In this document: piece by piece, positions 25,201-35,170 of the stretch
Numbering within the stretch: the first letter of the stretch is position 1
Layout: the number at the start of each line of letters is the position of its first letter
Origin: Chloromonas sp. AAM2
Taxonomy: Eukaryota > Chlorophyta > Chlorophyceae > Chlamydomonadales > Chlamydomonadaceae
DNA length: 53,124 nucleotides
NCBI GenBank assembly: GCA_004335635.1
Contig: QAXH01003330.1
Location: forward strand, 1-53,124
Reading direction: 5' to 3'
Position numbers and translations under genes: made by a program
The notes under the pieces: model-generated
The model's input: the letters and a program-made list of their open reading frames with translations, nothing else
What the model was told of the DNA's origin: nothing
Databases searched by the model: none

Positions 25201-25728
25201 GTGCGTGGCTTTTGCTGTTGCAGAGGTCATCCAGTAAATACTTTGAACTCCTGCAAGCAAGTGCCTGTTGTACACCATGTTGGCCTTACCTCTTCTCGTT
25301 GTGATAACAAAGCCTCAAGCTGAATGACTTGTCCGGTGAGCAGCTGCACTTGGCGTTCTGCTTCCATGTTTGAGGATGGAGGTGCATCCTGCTGTGGCCT
25401 CTCCACCTTCTCTGCAGCAGCCTGCTCTTTACGCATCAGCTGGACGGTCTGCACAATCGGCCAGCTCGTGAGGTTCACACATTGCCCGCCTGCATTGGCC
25501 CATGCATCCATGCACGTCTTGCTGCAGTTGTGTGGTGCATGTTGCACTTGCCTTTGCCGCCAGCTCCTTGCGGACATCAGACAGATCCTTGCGCACACGT
25601 TGCAGCTCGGCATCAAGCTGTGTGACCTTGTCCTCTGCGGACTGAGGTGCACTGGCCGCTGTGTCCCCGTCATCCTCCACTAGCCACATCATCTCGTGTT
25701 CTGCATCCCCCTCAGGAGACACGTCCAT
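19223..25728 (-). CDS. Unrecognised coiled-coil protein with C-terminal membrane segment, about 12 exons
   Basis: Exons on the minus strand: 25728-25552, 25448-25290, 24821-24642, 24081-23992, 23422-23360, 22966-22874, 22457-22371, 21926-21824, 21003-20888, 20628-20503, 20101-20024 and 19687-19223, about 578 aa. Each join keeps phase; exon 1 ends at a GC donor (AAG/GCAAGT). The start reads MDVSPEGDAEHEMMWLVEDD. Exons 1-8 are almost continuous heptad-like helix (QLDAELQRVRKDLSDVRKEL, LRKRESELKQLRRELAAVH, SEYEAEVARLRTQLQEA, EVARLLEENASLQLRL). Exon 9 has YNALHAHWPELLQRMERNQR. Exon 10 has a membrane segment (LPILIVGGLLLLMLTVAVV). The last exon is a Gly/Ala-rich tail of 154 aa ending SIKLGGRRRFE. 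A membrane-anchored tether or scaffold (golgin-like or nuclear-envelope-like) would suit this plan, but no family is recognised. The splice ends of exons 9-11 are the weakest. Extra exons in the longer introns are possible. Confidence 0.6.
24171..24315. repeat. 50-bp tandem repeat, about 2.9 copies, intronic
   Basis: Three successive units begin AGGCTTCTCAGCCATGCATG (24171), AGGCTTCACAGCCATGCACG (24221) and AGGCTTCTCAGCCATGCATG (24271). Each contains AAGTCACATGGATTTGCTCA or a near variant. They lie in the intron upstream of exon 4 of the coiled-coil gene. Confidence 0.85.
24980..25008 (-). repeat. Partial copy of a coiled-coil exon start inside the upstream intron
   Basis: This 29-bp stretch matches 24801-24829, the 3' splice site and first codons of exon 3, at about 26 of 29 positions. 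On the minus strand it reads ...CAG GAG CTG GAT GAG GCC AAG CGC and would encode ELDEAKR, like the true exon. Similarity extends weakly upstream (GATGCAGACA against GATGCAGTCA). It looks like a decoy acceptor or a partial tandem duplication. Confidence 0.7.
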
Positions 25729-27254
25729 TCTTCAAATGCGCGAAAATGGCCGGCTACTAGGGCTTGCTGCAACAAAACCTTGCCAGCACGAACTCCACAG
25801 GGCAGGGACGTGATTGGGGATTGGGGTGCGCGCAGTAAGTCTTAGTAGTAAGCAAGGCCCAGTGACAGCCCAATAACGGACCCAAACCATCTTGACTTGA
25901 ACCAATCCAGTAACGAGCACTGCCAATCGTCAGTTTGTGCGTGCGCGGATCACAGTCTGCAGCGAACGCATGCCAATCGTCAGCACAACAAGGCAGGCGT
26001 GCCACAGCTTCACGGATACAAGGATTCAAAAAGATCGGGTTAAACACCAATCACGAACCTTGATTGTTAAACAATCTTATTCCAGAGGCAGGCGAGCAGT
26101 TTACAACCACATAAGTGACAGGCGCGTGGGTGTGGCATGCTTTCCTACTGCATTCTGAGCCGTATATCACTCTAGTTAGGATGGTTCAACACTCAGCGCT
26201 CACTTGTGAACAATGCCATGTTCAGAATCCGCATTACTGGTGGTTCGGAATTGAACGCTCACTTGTGGCCTGCACAACCACAGCGAGCTCAGGCAGAAAA
26301 GAAGCCATGGGGCTACTGTTCTAGACCAGCTGAGCACAGCGAGCTCAGAGGCATACCAGAAGCCAGCAAACCACTGCCATCGCCCTGGGCAAACCTAGCA
26401 AGAGCAGGAAACAGCAGGGCAGGCAAAACAACGCACGTGCACGCGCCACACAGGCTCTGGCAGGTGACCATAGGAATGCCTTTGCTTTAGTGAGACATGC
26501 TACAGCAGCTGCTGTCTTGGGGGAAATTACAGCTCTTGTCTGGAAGGGTCACAGCAGATGTGCCACATAAAGGGGCTGGTCATCCACATGTCCTGAAACC
26601 TGGTGCCCGTAGCCTGGGGCGCTCTAGGGCAGGGGCGGGCCCTTGAAGGAATCCCCCACAGCAGTGCTCTCATCTTGCTGGACGTGTGGCCTGAAAGCTG
26701 TGCGTGATCAACTGTAGGTACCATCATCGCCGGACCACCTCTACTGCCTTCGTTTTCAAAACTGTTTATTGCTTGCAAATGCGATAACAAAAGAAGGTTG
26801 CAAATGCGATAAGAAAAGAAGGTCGCCCTACTACAGGAAGGTTGCCCCTACAAAACAAAGTGGCTTGCTTCTGATGGGCAAGTTGTGATGTCATAATCTG
26901 TCCGGCACAGCACTGGTGGACGGTGCCATACTCAGAATGCACATTTACAACAACAGCCGGATTTTCCCATCAGGTTTCCACAACTACAGCTGCACTCTCT
27001 ATCAGGAACAATACAGGGCAGATTCTTGTCAATGACGAGGAGAGCCAAAGCCAATGGTTCACTTCCACGGCGCAGTCCGACCTGCCGGATTAATTTGCAT
27101 TCGTCCGCTCGATGAGCATGTGACATCGGAAAAGAAACGGTTGAACAGCCAAAGTTGCGGGAATCCTTTTCGCATCCGAGAGCGTGATGCAGGAAAGAGT
27201 CGTCATGCCAACCTAGCTGTGACGCGCTCACCCGCCCGACTGTCGCCTTGCACG
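25729..27254. other. Divergent intergenic region between the coiled-coil and Sec14-like genes
   Basis: About 1.5 kb should hold both promoters. A 13-mer TGCCAATCGTCAG occurs at 25921-25933 and again at 25971-25983. A near-tandem GCAAATGCGATA[A/C] unit repeats at about 26772-26818. Open frames here are short and not supported by splice signals. Confidence 0.4.
25921..25983. promoter_or_regulatory. Paired CCAAT-containing 13-mers, 50 bp apart
   Basis: TGCCAATCGTCAG is present at 25921-25933 and 25971-25983, exactly 50 bp from start to start, about 195-255 bp upstream of the coiled-coil gene start codon. CCAAT-type boxes in this position could be promoter elements. There is no functional evidence. 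Confidence 0.3.
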
Positions 27255-30200
27255 ATGGGAGGTGCACACCACGAGCAAGGCAGTGCGGCGATGAGCTCAC
27301 TGTGGATGCCGCACGCATCATGGAGGAAGCACAAGCTTGCTGGAGACCCGCTGGCGCAGCTGGATGGCACGCAGCACAAGGTCCTGGCGGACCTGCATCG
27401 CATGTTACAAGCAGAAGGCGCCTGGTCCCACGAGTATCACGGTGAGGCTGCGGTCAAGATGTACATTGGCTCGCAATTCAGCTCAATCCAGGCAACAACA
27501 AGGAACAACAAATTGAAAAACTCCCATGAACAACGCAGCAGTCCACATCGTAAGTCACAGCTCGCAGCTCGCACATGCGTATAAACACCTTGATTGTGCA
27601 CACTGTGTTGCGGGCAATGCCTCAAGTCAATGTGTTGTGTACCTTCCTGGCAGCTCCGGGAATCGAGGGCACAGAGCACGCACGAGAAGAGTGTCGGAAG
27701 CTCAGCATCATCTGCATGGTAACCCTGTATTGCAAGGTTTGGTCTCTCCTCTAGCTTCCATGCATTGAATAGTGCCCTCTGACAGAGCCCCTGGCCCAAT
27801 CTCAGACCTGCTCCGACTGCCTTGCAGACCTCTACACACTGCGGCGCTTCCTGAAGGCCCGAGACTGGGATGTACTCAAGGCCAAGCAGATGTGGATGGA
27901 CATGCTGGCGTTTAGGTGGGCATGGCAACCACGTGCTCCATGCACAATTGTTCGAGTTCACGCCATGCACATTGAACACAACTTTCTGTGCTCCACGTCC
28001 GCAGGGCCAACAATCGTGTAGATGCCATCCTGCACGAGTTCGACTTTCACGAACGGGAGCGTGTGCTAGCAGCATACCCACACGGGCTGCACAAGACTGA
28101 TAGAGAGGTGGGGCAGCCAAGGCGAACATGCATCTGGCGTTCTGTCAAACGTCGTACGGGACAAATCCAGCTCTGGCCTACCTAGAGCATAGACTTGAAT
28201 ACGTTGGAAGTAATCCCACTGACTGCAACCGGGTCGATGCTGAAGCTTGTGGCTTTGCATTGGATGACTTTGATTATTCAACCAAGTTACTCCTGGATAA
28301 CCGGACTAACTCAACTTGGATAATGGTTGATGCTGAATCTGTGGCTTTGCCTCGGATGCAGGGTCGGCCTGTTCTTGTCTACAAGTTTGGCAGCGTTGAC
28401 CTGGACACGCTGGAGAAGGTCACAAGCACTGAAAGGCTGACACACTTCCACATACAGGTACAGCTAGCAGTGTGTCATGGACAACTGCGTGGGTGGTGCA
28501 CAGCGTCTAGTGCTTGGCCTGTAGCTGTGCATTGGAGAAGTCATGGAGAAATAACTGCAGCCATGGATTAGTGCGGCAGCTGCTGAGATCTTGCATGGGG
28601 TTGTGCCACAAACAGACTAAGCTGACTCCAGGTTGCCATGGTTGAGCCCATGCTATCACCTCACAGGTTGGCTTGGTTTCTGCTTGCAGGAGTACGAACG
28701 TATCATTCGCTGTGTGCTGCCGGCATGCAGCATGTTGGCAGGCAGGCACATCGAGAAGATAGTCACCCTGATAGACGTGGCAGGCATGCGCATGAGGTGA
28801 GAGTGAGAACAGTCCTGGTGTCTGGCAACTCTGCACCCTTACCTGGCTGCGTCAAGGAACTCTGCACGCCGTATGTGGTTGACCAGGAATGAGAAGAAGA
28901 GGATGAAGGAATGGGAAAAAGAGGATGAAGGCATGGGAATAAGAGGATGAATATCAAAATAAAGAAAATTGGTGTCTGGGGTGCAGTCGCGGTGGATACA
29001 CAGCAGTTACGCTTGTTACGAAGGATGCATGCAACTGGCTGCGCATGTGTGCTTGTTATGAAACCAAGTTTTGTTATGACTGGTGCCTGTTTTCAGGGAC
29101 ATTGGCCGGATAATGGAAATGCTGTCTACGTACATCAAAGTGGACTCGAACAACTACCCGGAAACGCTAGCAGCCATGATCATCATTAACGCGCCCATGT
29201 GGTGAGATCTTCACTCATTCGTGGAAACGGAACTTGTCCAGATGCTTGATAATTGGTGGGAAGCAGTGGCATGCACAAGAGTTTCCGTCTCAGCTGCATG
29301 CTGCGCCAAGCAACAGGCATACTGGCAGCTGAGCTTAGTCGCGTTGTGCCCTGTGTGATGCTTTATGCAGGTTCTCTGGCTCATTTTCCTTAGTAAAGCG
29401 GATGCTGTCAGTGGAAACACAGAAGAAGGTCCAAATTTTGGGTTCCAACTTTCAGCAAACGCTGCATGCTCTCATCCCGCCTGAAAACCTGCTACCAGAA
29501 TTCGGAGGCAAGTCTTCAGGCCGCCTTGCGGATGGCACAGGCCCCTGGGTTGCTCAGTTGGAACGCATGCGAGCTGCAGAACAAGCAGAATCAACCGTCG
29601 CCCACCCGCCCGCACCAATCGCCAAACCAAACGACCCTGGCGCCCCAGCCAAGAGCATCAGTGACAAGGGACAGGCATCACCTGTAGCAGACACACGACA
29701 GCGTGATGATGATGCTCACATGGCAGATGGTCGGGCGCGGCCACAGCAAGTGGCAGAGCATGTGCTGCTGCCGCCTGAACCGTGTGCACCGCATGGGCAG
29801 GCGCATGGGCAGGCGCATGGGCAAGCGCATGGGGCAGCACATGCTGGGCAGAAGCATGGGTGGCAGGACATGCACGGGCCAGCTGTGGCACTGAGGGTGG
29901 AACATAAGGGTGGCAAGCTACAGGGAGACCCACACAAAGGCCGGGAAGTGCGCGCACGGCGCATGGACGAGCCACAGCATGCAACAGGCGAGGCTTTGCA
30001 AGGAGAGCAGCTGCGTGATTTACACCGGTCGTCAGGGCAGAGTGGGGTGCCTGCTAATGAGGGTCCGGCAGCAACCCAGCAGCCTCAGGAAACGGTATCA
30101 ATGCCAGTAGCTGCCCACTTTAGGACGCATGGTGCTTTCCAGCCACTGTCATCTATCACTGAAGCCTTTCCCATGTCGCAGTTCTCAGACCATGAACTGC

Positions 30201-31918
30201 ACCTGTATGGCACCAGCATGACAGCAGGCGAGCGCCCACCGCTGACCAGTTTCAGGTCAGAAGGTGCCCAGCACGCCTCGCTTGATTCTTTCTACTCGGT
30301 GGCAGACAGTGCGTCTTGGATGACTACTGACACAGCAGCCATGGTTGCAGCTGCACAGCTGTATGCAGCAGCAGGGCAGCAGCAGCTCCAACCTCACCAA
30401 CATCCCCTGCAGCAGCAACATCAGCCACCGCAGCAGCACCAGCACCAGCACCAACCTCACCAACACCCCCTGCAGCAGCAGCAGCAACAGCCATACCAGC
30501 AACAGCAGCGACAGGTGCAATTCAGCCAAGTCAGCCAGTCATCTGGGGGTGGTCAAAGTCAGTTCCTGTCACCAGGGGCAGCAGCACATGCCACTTTGAG
30601 TGACGCAACTGGTATAGCACAGTTTTCAGCTTTTTCTCCTGACGCAAGCTTGCCACCGCTAGCCAGTTGCATGTCACCACCGACAGAGTCAGGCCTTCGC
30701 TCCTATCACAGCCTGGACAGCAACCAAGCTGCAATGTACAAGTCCTTAGACACGGCCCTCGATGCAGTTTCCGTCGTCAGTTTTGAGTCATGCCGCAGTG
30801 TGGAAAGTGTAGCATACTCGAGTCAGAGCGGGCAAGCGTTTGGTATTGGCTCGCCTCCCATTGGCCGGCAGCAGGCAGGCAAGGCCAGCAGCCGGAGCAG
30901 TTCAAGACGGTTTCGTGGCCCAGCAGGCGAGAGTGGAAACTCACGGCTGCCGCGTTGGCCCAGTGGGCGTCAATCCAGCGACCCTCTAACGGTCAACCAA
31001 CCGCTTCAGCCACAAGCACGTGATTGGGAATGGGATGATGTGGATACTGGAGCGGGTCCACCGCATGCACAAGCAGCTGCAGGCCCGTATGGCATGCTGC
31101 CTGTTGTGTATGGACCGGGCATGGAAGGGACGTCGGTTTACATGCCCATGCAAGGGCAATCACATGGGGGCCCCATGCTGGGTGTGCCTATCCCGCATGC
31201 TTACCTGGCAGCTATGCAGCAGCCGGGGTTGAACGGTTCGGGTACAGCAGCAGCAGCACAGGAATCGCTGCGCAGCCGGGCAGCTGCTCAAATCAACGAA
31301 TACATGCGCATGTGGATGCATTCTGCAGCTGAGGTGTTTTCAAATGGCGGGAAACCGCACCCTGTGGCCTCTCGCCAGCAACTCCTGGACCCGAGTGACG
31401 TGGCGACACAGCCCAGCATTGGCACAGATGGCAACGGGCGATTGGGGCCCGGGCATTTGTCACCGGCTCGCACAGACCAGCGCAGTGTGTTGGGCGGGAA
31501 AGCTGACGGGGAACTGCACGGCATGGACGGCCAGCGCGGGAACATGCACGCAAGCACGCGTGCGGAGATGATTGTTGCTGCAGGGAAAGCGCACCACAGG
31601 CGCAACCGCAGTGGCAGCCACGGGCCTCTGCGGATTGCTTCACTATCGGATGACGCTGCCGTGTTGTTAGACTCGCCGACACACCGTTTCATGAGTGCAC
31701 CCGCCACGGCCGACATCATGAATCGGCCGCCTGCGGGCACCGTGGCAACTGGCTCCATGCCAACAAGGCTGGCTGCGATTTCGTATGAGGTGTACGTAGA
31801 TAGTGAAGATGAGGAGGCAGGGGGACTGCTGCATAGGCAGCCCAAGACGATTCTGCCGAGGTATGGAGCAGTGCGCACCCTACTGCGGCGCTTCATGTGC
31901 TGTCCATGCGTGAACTAA
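27255..31918 (+). CDS. Sec14-like (CRAL-TRIO) phosphatidylinositol-transfer protein with long Q/H-rich tail, seven exons
   Basis: Exons: 27255-27441, 27828-27915, 28005-28107, 28362-28457, 28690-28796, 29097-29201 and 29371-31918. All phases close, giving 1,077 aa. The CRAL-TRIO-N part has LYTLRRFLKARDWDVLKAKQ. The lipid-binding domain (about 127-270) has AYPHGLHKTDRE, GRPVLVYKFGSVDLDTLEKV, IEKIVTLIDVAGMRM, KVDSNNYPETLAAMIIINAP and KKVQILGSNFQQTL, ending EFGG-GPW as in Sec14p. The family binds and exchanges phosphatidylinositol and phosphatidylcholine at Golgi and plasma membranes. The remaining 800 or so residues are low complexity: QAHG repeats, a Gln/His/Pro block near 30370-30520, and Ser-rich basic stretches. 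The C-terminus RRFMCCPCVN, basic followed by cysteines, is a plausible palmitoylation anchor, in place of the nodulin domain of some plant Sec14 proteins. The start could also be ATG 27291; upstream in-frame codons look like UTR. Confidence 0.88.
28233..28358 (+). repeat. Imperfect duplication upstream of a Sec14 exon
   Basis: GATGCTGAAGCTTGTGGCTT (in 28233-28266) and GATGCTGAATCTGTGGCTTT (in 28326-28358) belong to two copies of a 33-bp stretch ending .GGATG. The second copy abuts the acceptor of exon 4 (exon starts 28362). Both lie in intron 3. Confidence 0.6.
29796..29843 (+). repeat. 12-bp in-frame repeat encoding GQAH
   Basis: Four units of GCATGGGCAGGC type encode GQAHGQAHGQAHGAAH in the tail of the Sec14-like protein. 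Confidence 0.85.
30364..30515 (+). repeat. CAG/CAC-rich tract encoding Gln/His/Pro
   Basis: Coding trinucleotide-rich stretch in the Sec14-like tail giving runs such as QQHQPPQQHQHQHQPHQ. It is prone to length variation. Confidence 0.8.
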
Positions 31919-33878
31919 TCATGCAGGTAATGGGATAAACTCTGCACGATTGATGCTGAGCTTATGTACGGCAGTAACTTTTTTCTTTCCCATCTGAACG
32001 GGAAAAAAAATGTTTGCCAGTTCTGGGACAATTTTTGTGTAGTCGTATGCCAGGGTTGTCGTATGATGTTGGGGTTGTGGATGTCCCGCATGTTGAGCAA
32101 GTGGCTGCTGGTCAGGACACATGGGGGACAGCGGACATGCGACGCAGGAGAAGAGCACGCGACAAGACCCAGATTGGTCAACCCACCTGCTCACGTCACC
32201 TTCACCAAGGAGACATGGTTGAATCATGTTTGAGGTTGTATTGGCTTCTACTACTGTCGCACATTTCCAACAAGTGGCCGGTTGGAGCTACCCAGCGGCA
32301 CCTTAGCAGATGTGTTATAGCAGGCCCACACATCACTGCCTCAGGCAAACCTAGGCAGCACGACAAACCAGGACGAAACGGTGAAGGCTATTAACAGTGT
32401 CAGCCAGCCTTGACACTTCTGTCCTCCTCCTCCTTTGCGCACATGCTGTTGCATATCTAGGCTGGGGGGCCACAAGCTTGACCACTATACGAACCATCTG
32501 TAGCATGTGCACGGTCATCTGCAAACGAGATCCTTTACAAAGAATGGGATCTTTGGTGCTGCTGCTACGGAGGATTCATCGTGGCATCATTCATTCTTTG
32601 AAGGTCATTGCTGCTATTCTTTGGCAATAAACCGAATGGACTCGCTTTGTGCAAGACGCCTGATTTCGGGCACCCACGGTTTGTCGCGTCTCGCTGTCCC
32701 TCAAGACAACAACTGTCGTATGTGTGCATTGGCCTTCTGTTGGGTTTGCTGCCGTTGACAATTAATTGATAATGTGCTCACGCATGATCATGGCCCATTG
32801 GGTTCACACTTGCTCGAAATCACGTCTCACCTTGACTTGCTGGCTTGTTTTCACAATTCCAATCAAAGCGGTATGCATGGTGTGTGTAGGAGGGGGATGG
32901 GTATCGTCAGGAATACGTAGGCAACCACGTGCATGTATTTCTTCGGCACGAAGCAATCACTTGACTTTGCTCGCATCAGATTGGATACTGTATGGTGCAC
33001 GAAGTATTACCTATTTGGATGGTTTTGTGACACGTATGCGCAAGCACATGCGCCTTTGGCAGAATGTTTGTGCTGAGTGGGCTTGTGAGGGCACGGAGTG
33101 ACGACCTGAGCCCTTGTCACAAGGCACATGCACCATCCACTGCATATGCTGCACGTTATGCCTTCTCGTCTTGTAACATAGGATTAGACATGCAAGTCTC
33201 AAAACGCATAGCAAACCAACTGGGGAAAAACGATGTTTGCCAGTTCTGGAACAATTTGACGGGTACATGTGGTGACTGTTCGTGTGCCTTGATCTATTGA
33301 CTGATAGGAACTATTGTGTGATGAATATACGCTACGTTTCTTGCTGCGTGTGCGTGTGTGTGTAAAAGGAGACTGTGTGTTGGTCCACAACCAAATGAAC
33401 AGGGCTTGTTGGTACACGGTGTAGTGCTACTTCTGGGACACGCTGTTGTGCGTGGACGCAAAAGAAATTGCCACAGTGTGTGTCACGTGGTTCACGAAGA
33501 CTGACCATATTGAGATTGTAGACTAAAGACTGCGGAAAGCGAGCCAGGGACAACTTACATTTTGGAACAACTGGGCAAACGGACTTCCCAGCCCAACACA
33601 CAAGCGGCCAAAAGTCATGCAACCAACACATGTTTAGCTAGACAAGCCAAGAGCCCATTTGAACCCATTGTCCCATTGCTGGGGAGGACACAAAGCTTGA
33701 CTTGTCGACTTGTTCACCAGAGGGAGGGTGAAGGCTGGATCTGCTCTGAAAAGTTTGGTCCAGTGCGACAGTTGTATCGACAAGGGATGTCTGAAGTTGG
33801 TGGTCTGTAACAGTGGTGGTGCAGGCAACCGGCTCTGCTGCGACTGGTGTCGTGCACGAATGACAACCAACACAACAG
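31919..33878. other. Repeat-rich intergenic region
   Basis: About 2 kb after the Sec14-like gene with no supported exon. It carries two copies of the 20-mer GTTTGCCAGTTCTGG.ACAA (32012-32031 and 33235-33254), both preceded by a GGGAAAAA-type run. Two short open frames at 33562-33907 include a Cys-rich segment (CDSCIDKGC and LCCDWCRARM), which may belong to the nuclease-like ORF that follows. The Sec14-like 3' UTR lies at its left edge. Confidence 0.45.
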
Positions 33879-34380
33879 ATGCAGCATCAACAGTGGTGGT
33901 GCGGTAAGAATCATTCAAACTGCCGGACCCTGGTCATTGAAAACGAAACCGACAGGCAGGGCAACACGCACTTCTTGAGTAAAGGACTGGCCGCAGTGAA
34001 GGAGGTCGTGCCTTGGGACGATCTTAAGCTGATTGATGTTGGCTTGCAGGAGCGGTACAATGATGCAGACTATGTTATAGCGGCATCATCATCCCTTGGA
34101 AAGGCACTGGTTGTCCTCGAGATTGGTAACATGAGTCATGGAGCAGGGACCTACACACAGGAGTCCGAGCAGAGAAAGAATGACGGCAACTTCGCATCTG
34201 CCGCAGGTTGCGATCGTGTTCTGTTCATTCGCATCAACCCAAGTGGCAAGTACACCACGGCTGAACCTGCGGACGCAAACCAAGACAAGAAAGCACGGTG
34301 GCTAATTGCCAGAGAGCAATGGCAGCAATGGCAGAGTAGGGCAGAAGTGCTTTGCATCACAACATCAAACAGGGCTGACC
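33879..34380 (+). CDS. Putative PD-(D/E)XK-type nuclease ORF, possibly element-derived
   Basis: An ATG-started frame whose first 150 or so residues look like a compact domain: DADYVIAAS (62-70), KALVVLEIGNMSHG (75-88), TQESEQRKNDGNF (93-105) and GCDRVLFIRINPSGKY (110-125). A buried Asp, then hydrophobic-EI.....H, then E..R and a strand RVLFIRINP, is the arrangement of VSR/DUF559-like PD-(D/E)XK nucleases and of similar ORFs in giant viruses and algal elements. This is a fold-level inference. In typical members an Asp follows the EI, whereas here it is Gly, so activity is doubtful. Upstream Cys pairs near 33760-33870 in another frame could be its zinc finger. The frame stays open to 34637 across the N run, but beyond about 34380 it opposes a better minus-strand exon and is probably not coding. 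Confidence 0.4.
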
Positions 34381-34430
34381 AAACTTCATTCCCGTCAAAG
34401 AGTTGTTGCAATATGGTATCTTCCTCTCAC

Positions 34431-34670
34431 CTTTGCCTTCTCCCTCTCGTCAGCCTTGGCCTCCTTGGCCGCTTGCAAGCGCTCAGTGCGGCTTTGCTCG
34501 TGCTGAAAGGGCCGCTGTTNNNNNNNNNNNNNNNTGCGCCCCACGCGAGGCTCTGGAGGGCGAGCCGGCTTGACACCGGTGTCTGGTGGGAGAAGGATGC
34601 CCTCGTGTGGCAGTGGCGGCAGCAGCGGGGCGAATGACGGTAGTAGTCTGGACCCGGCGCGGCGGGTGGC
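34431..34670 (-). pseudogene. Orphan minus-strand exon spanning the assembly gap
   Basis: Reading the minus strand from 34670, after an acceptor-like GACAG, a frame gives LLPPLPHEGILLPPDTG and KPARPPEPRVGR. After the 15 Ns it continues in phase with RPFQHEQSRTERLQAAKEAK and ends DEREKAK at a donor AAG/GTGAGAGG (34431). With exactly 15 Ns the exon is 80 codons and phase-consistent. No partner exons were found on this strand nearby, so it may be a fragment of a gene, a retained exon of an element, or a misassembled piece. Confidence 0.4.
34520..34534. other. Assembly gap (15 Ns)
   Basis: Fifteen consecutive undetermined bases. The sequence on the two sides may not be truly adjacent, so features crossing it are uncertain. 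Confidence 0.99.
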
Positions 34671-34813
34671 CTGTCATCATCTTTCAGACACTCTGAACTA
34701 TGAGCAGGAGTGACACGGGCATGGGCACCAAACGCCATAACAAGGGAAGATGATGGCAGGCCACCCGCCGCGCCGGGGAGGGGTGATCGGCCCGGTCCAG
34801 ACTACTACCGTCA
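34636..34813. repeat. Inverted repeat near the assembly gap
   Basis: GACAGGCCACCCGCCGCGCC, read on the minus strand from 34676, recurs on the plus strand as GGCAGGCCACCCGCCGCGCC from 34754. Homology continues through GGTCCAGACTACTACCGTCA on both arms. The right arm has an extra stretch of about 17 nt (GGAGGGGTGATCGGCCC). The spacer between the arms is about 65 bp. Confidence 0.8.
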
Positions 34814-35170
34814 GCTTTCAGGCTTGGAGCCTGGTGAATCCTATAAGGACGATTCCAAGGACAAGGACTTCAACCTTGGGGACGGGCGAGTTTTGTGCAT
34901 GTTTTTACCTGAGATACTGGTGCTGGACACAATTACCAATCCTGTGTTCACCAATGCATAAGATGTGGCTCATAACGTTGCATAGCTTACTCATACATAC
35001 TCAACAGGCAAGGGAAAACACTGGAAAAGGCTGGGTCATGGTTTGTGCTGAGGCATGGTACAAAGGCTTGTAGCACTGCATATTCGACAGGGCCTTGTGC
35101 CTCGTACCTAACCTGCTTAGCAGACAAACTGCTGGTTTAACATGCGTGATGCCTTAATGCTTACACTGCA

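Noticed and set aside
27054..27254. N-terminal extension of the Sec14-like protein
   Set aside because: It is open and in frame but has no resemblance to family N-termini. It is probably 5' UTR.
31288..31896. 202-aa frame antisense to the Sec14-like tail
   Set aside because: It is a shadow of the long last exon, with no splice or family support.
34380..34637. Continuation of the nuclease-like frame across the N gap
   Set aside because: It crosses undetermined bases and opposes a minus-strand exon with a good donor and consistent phase.
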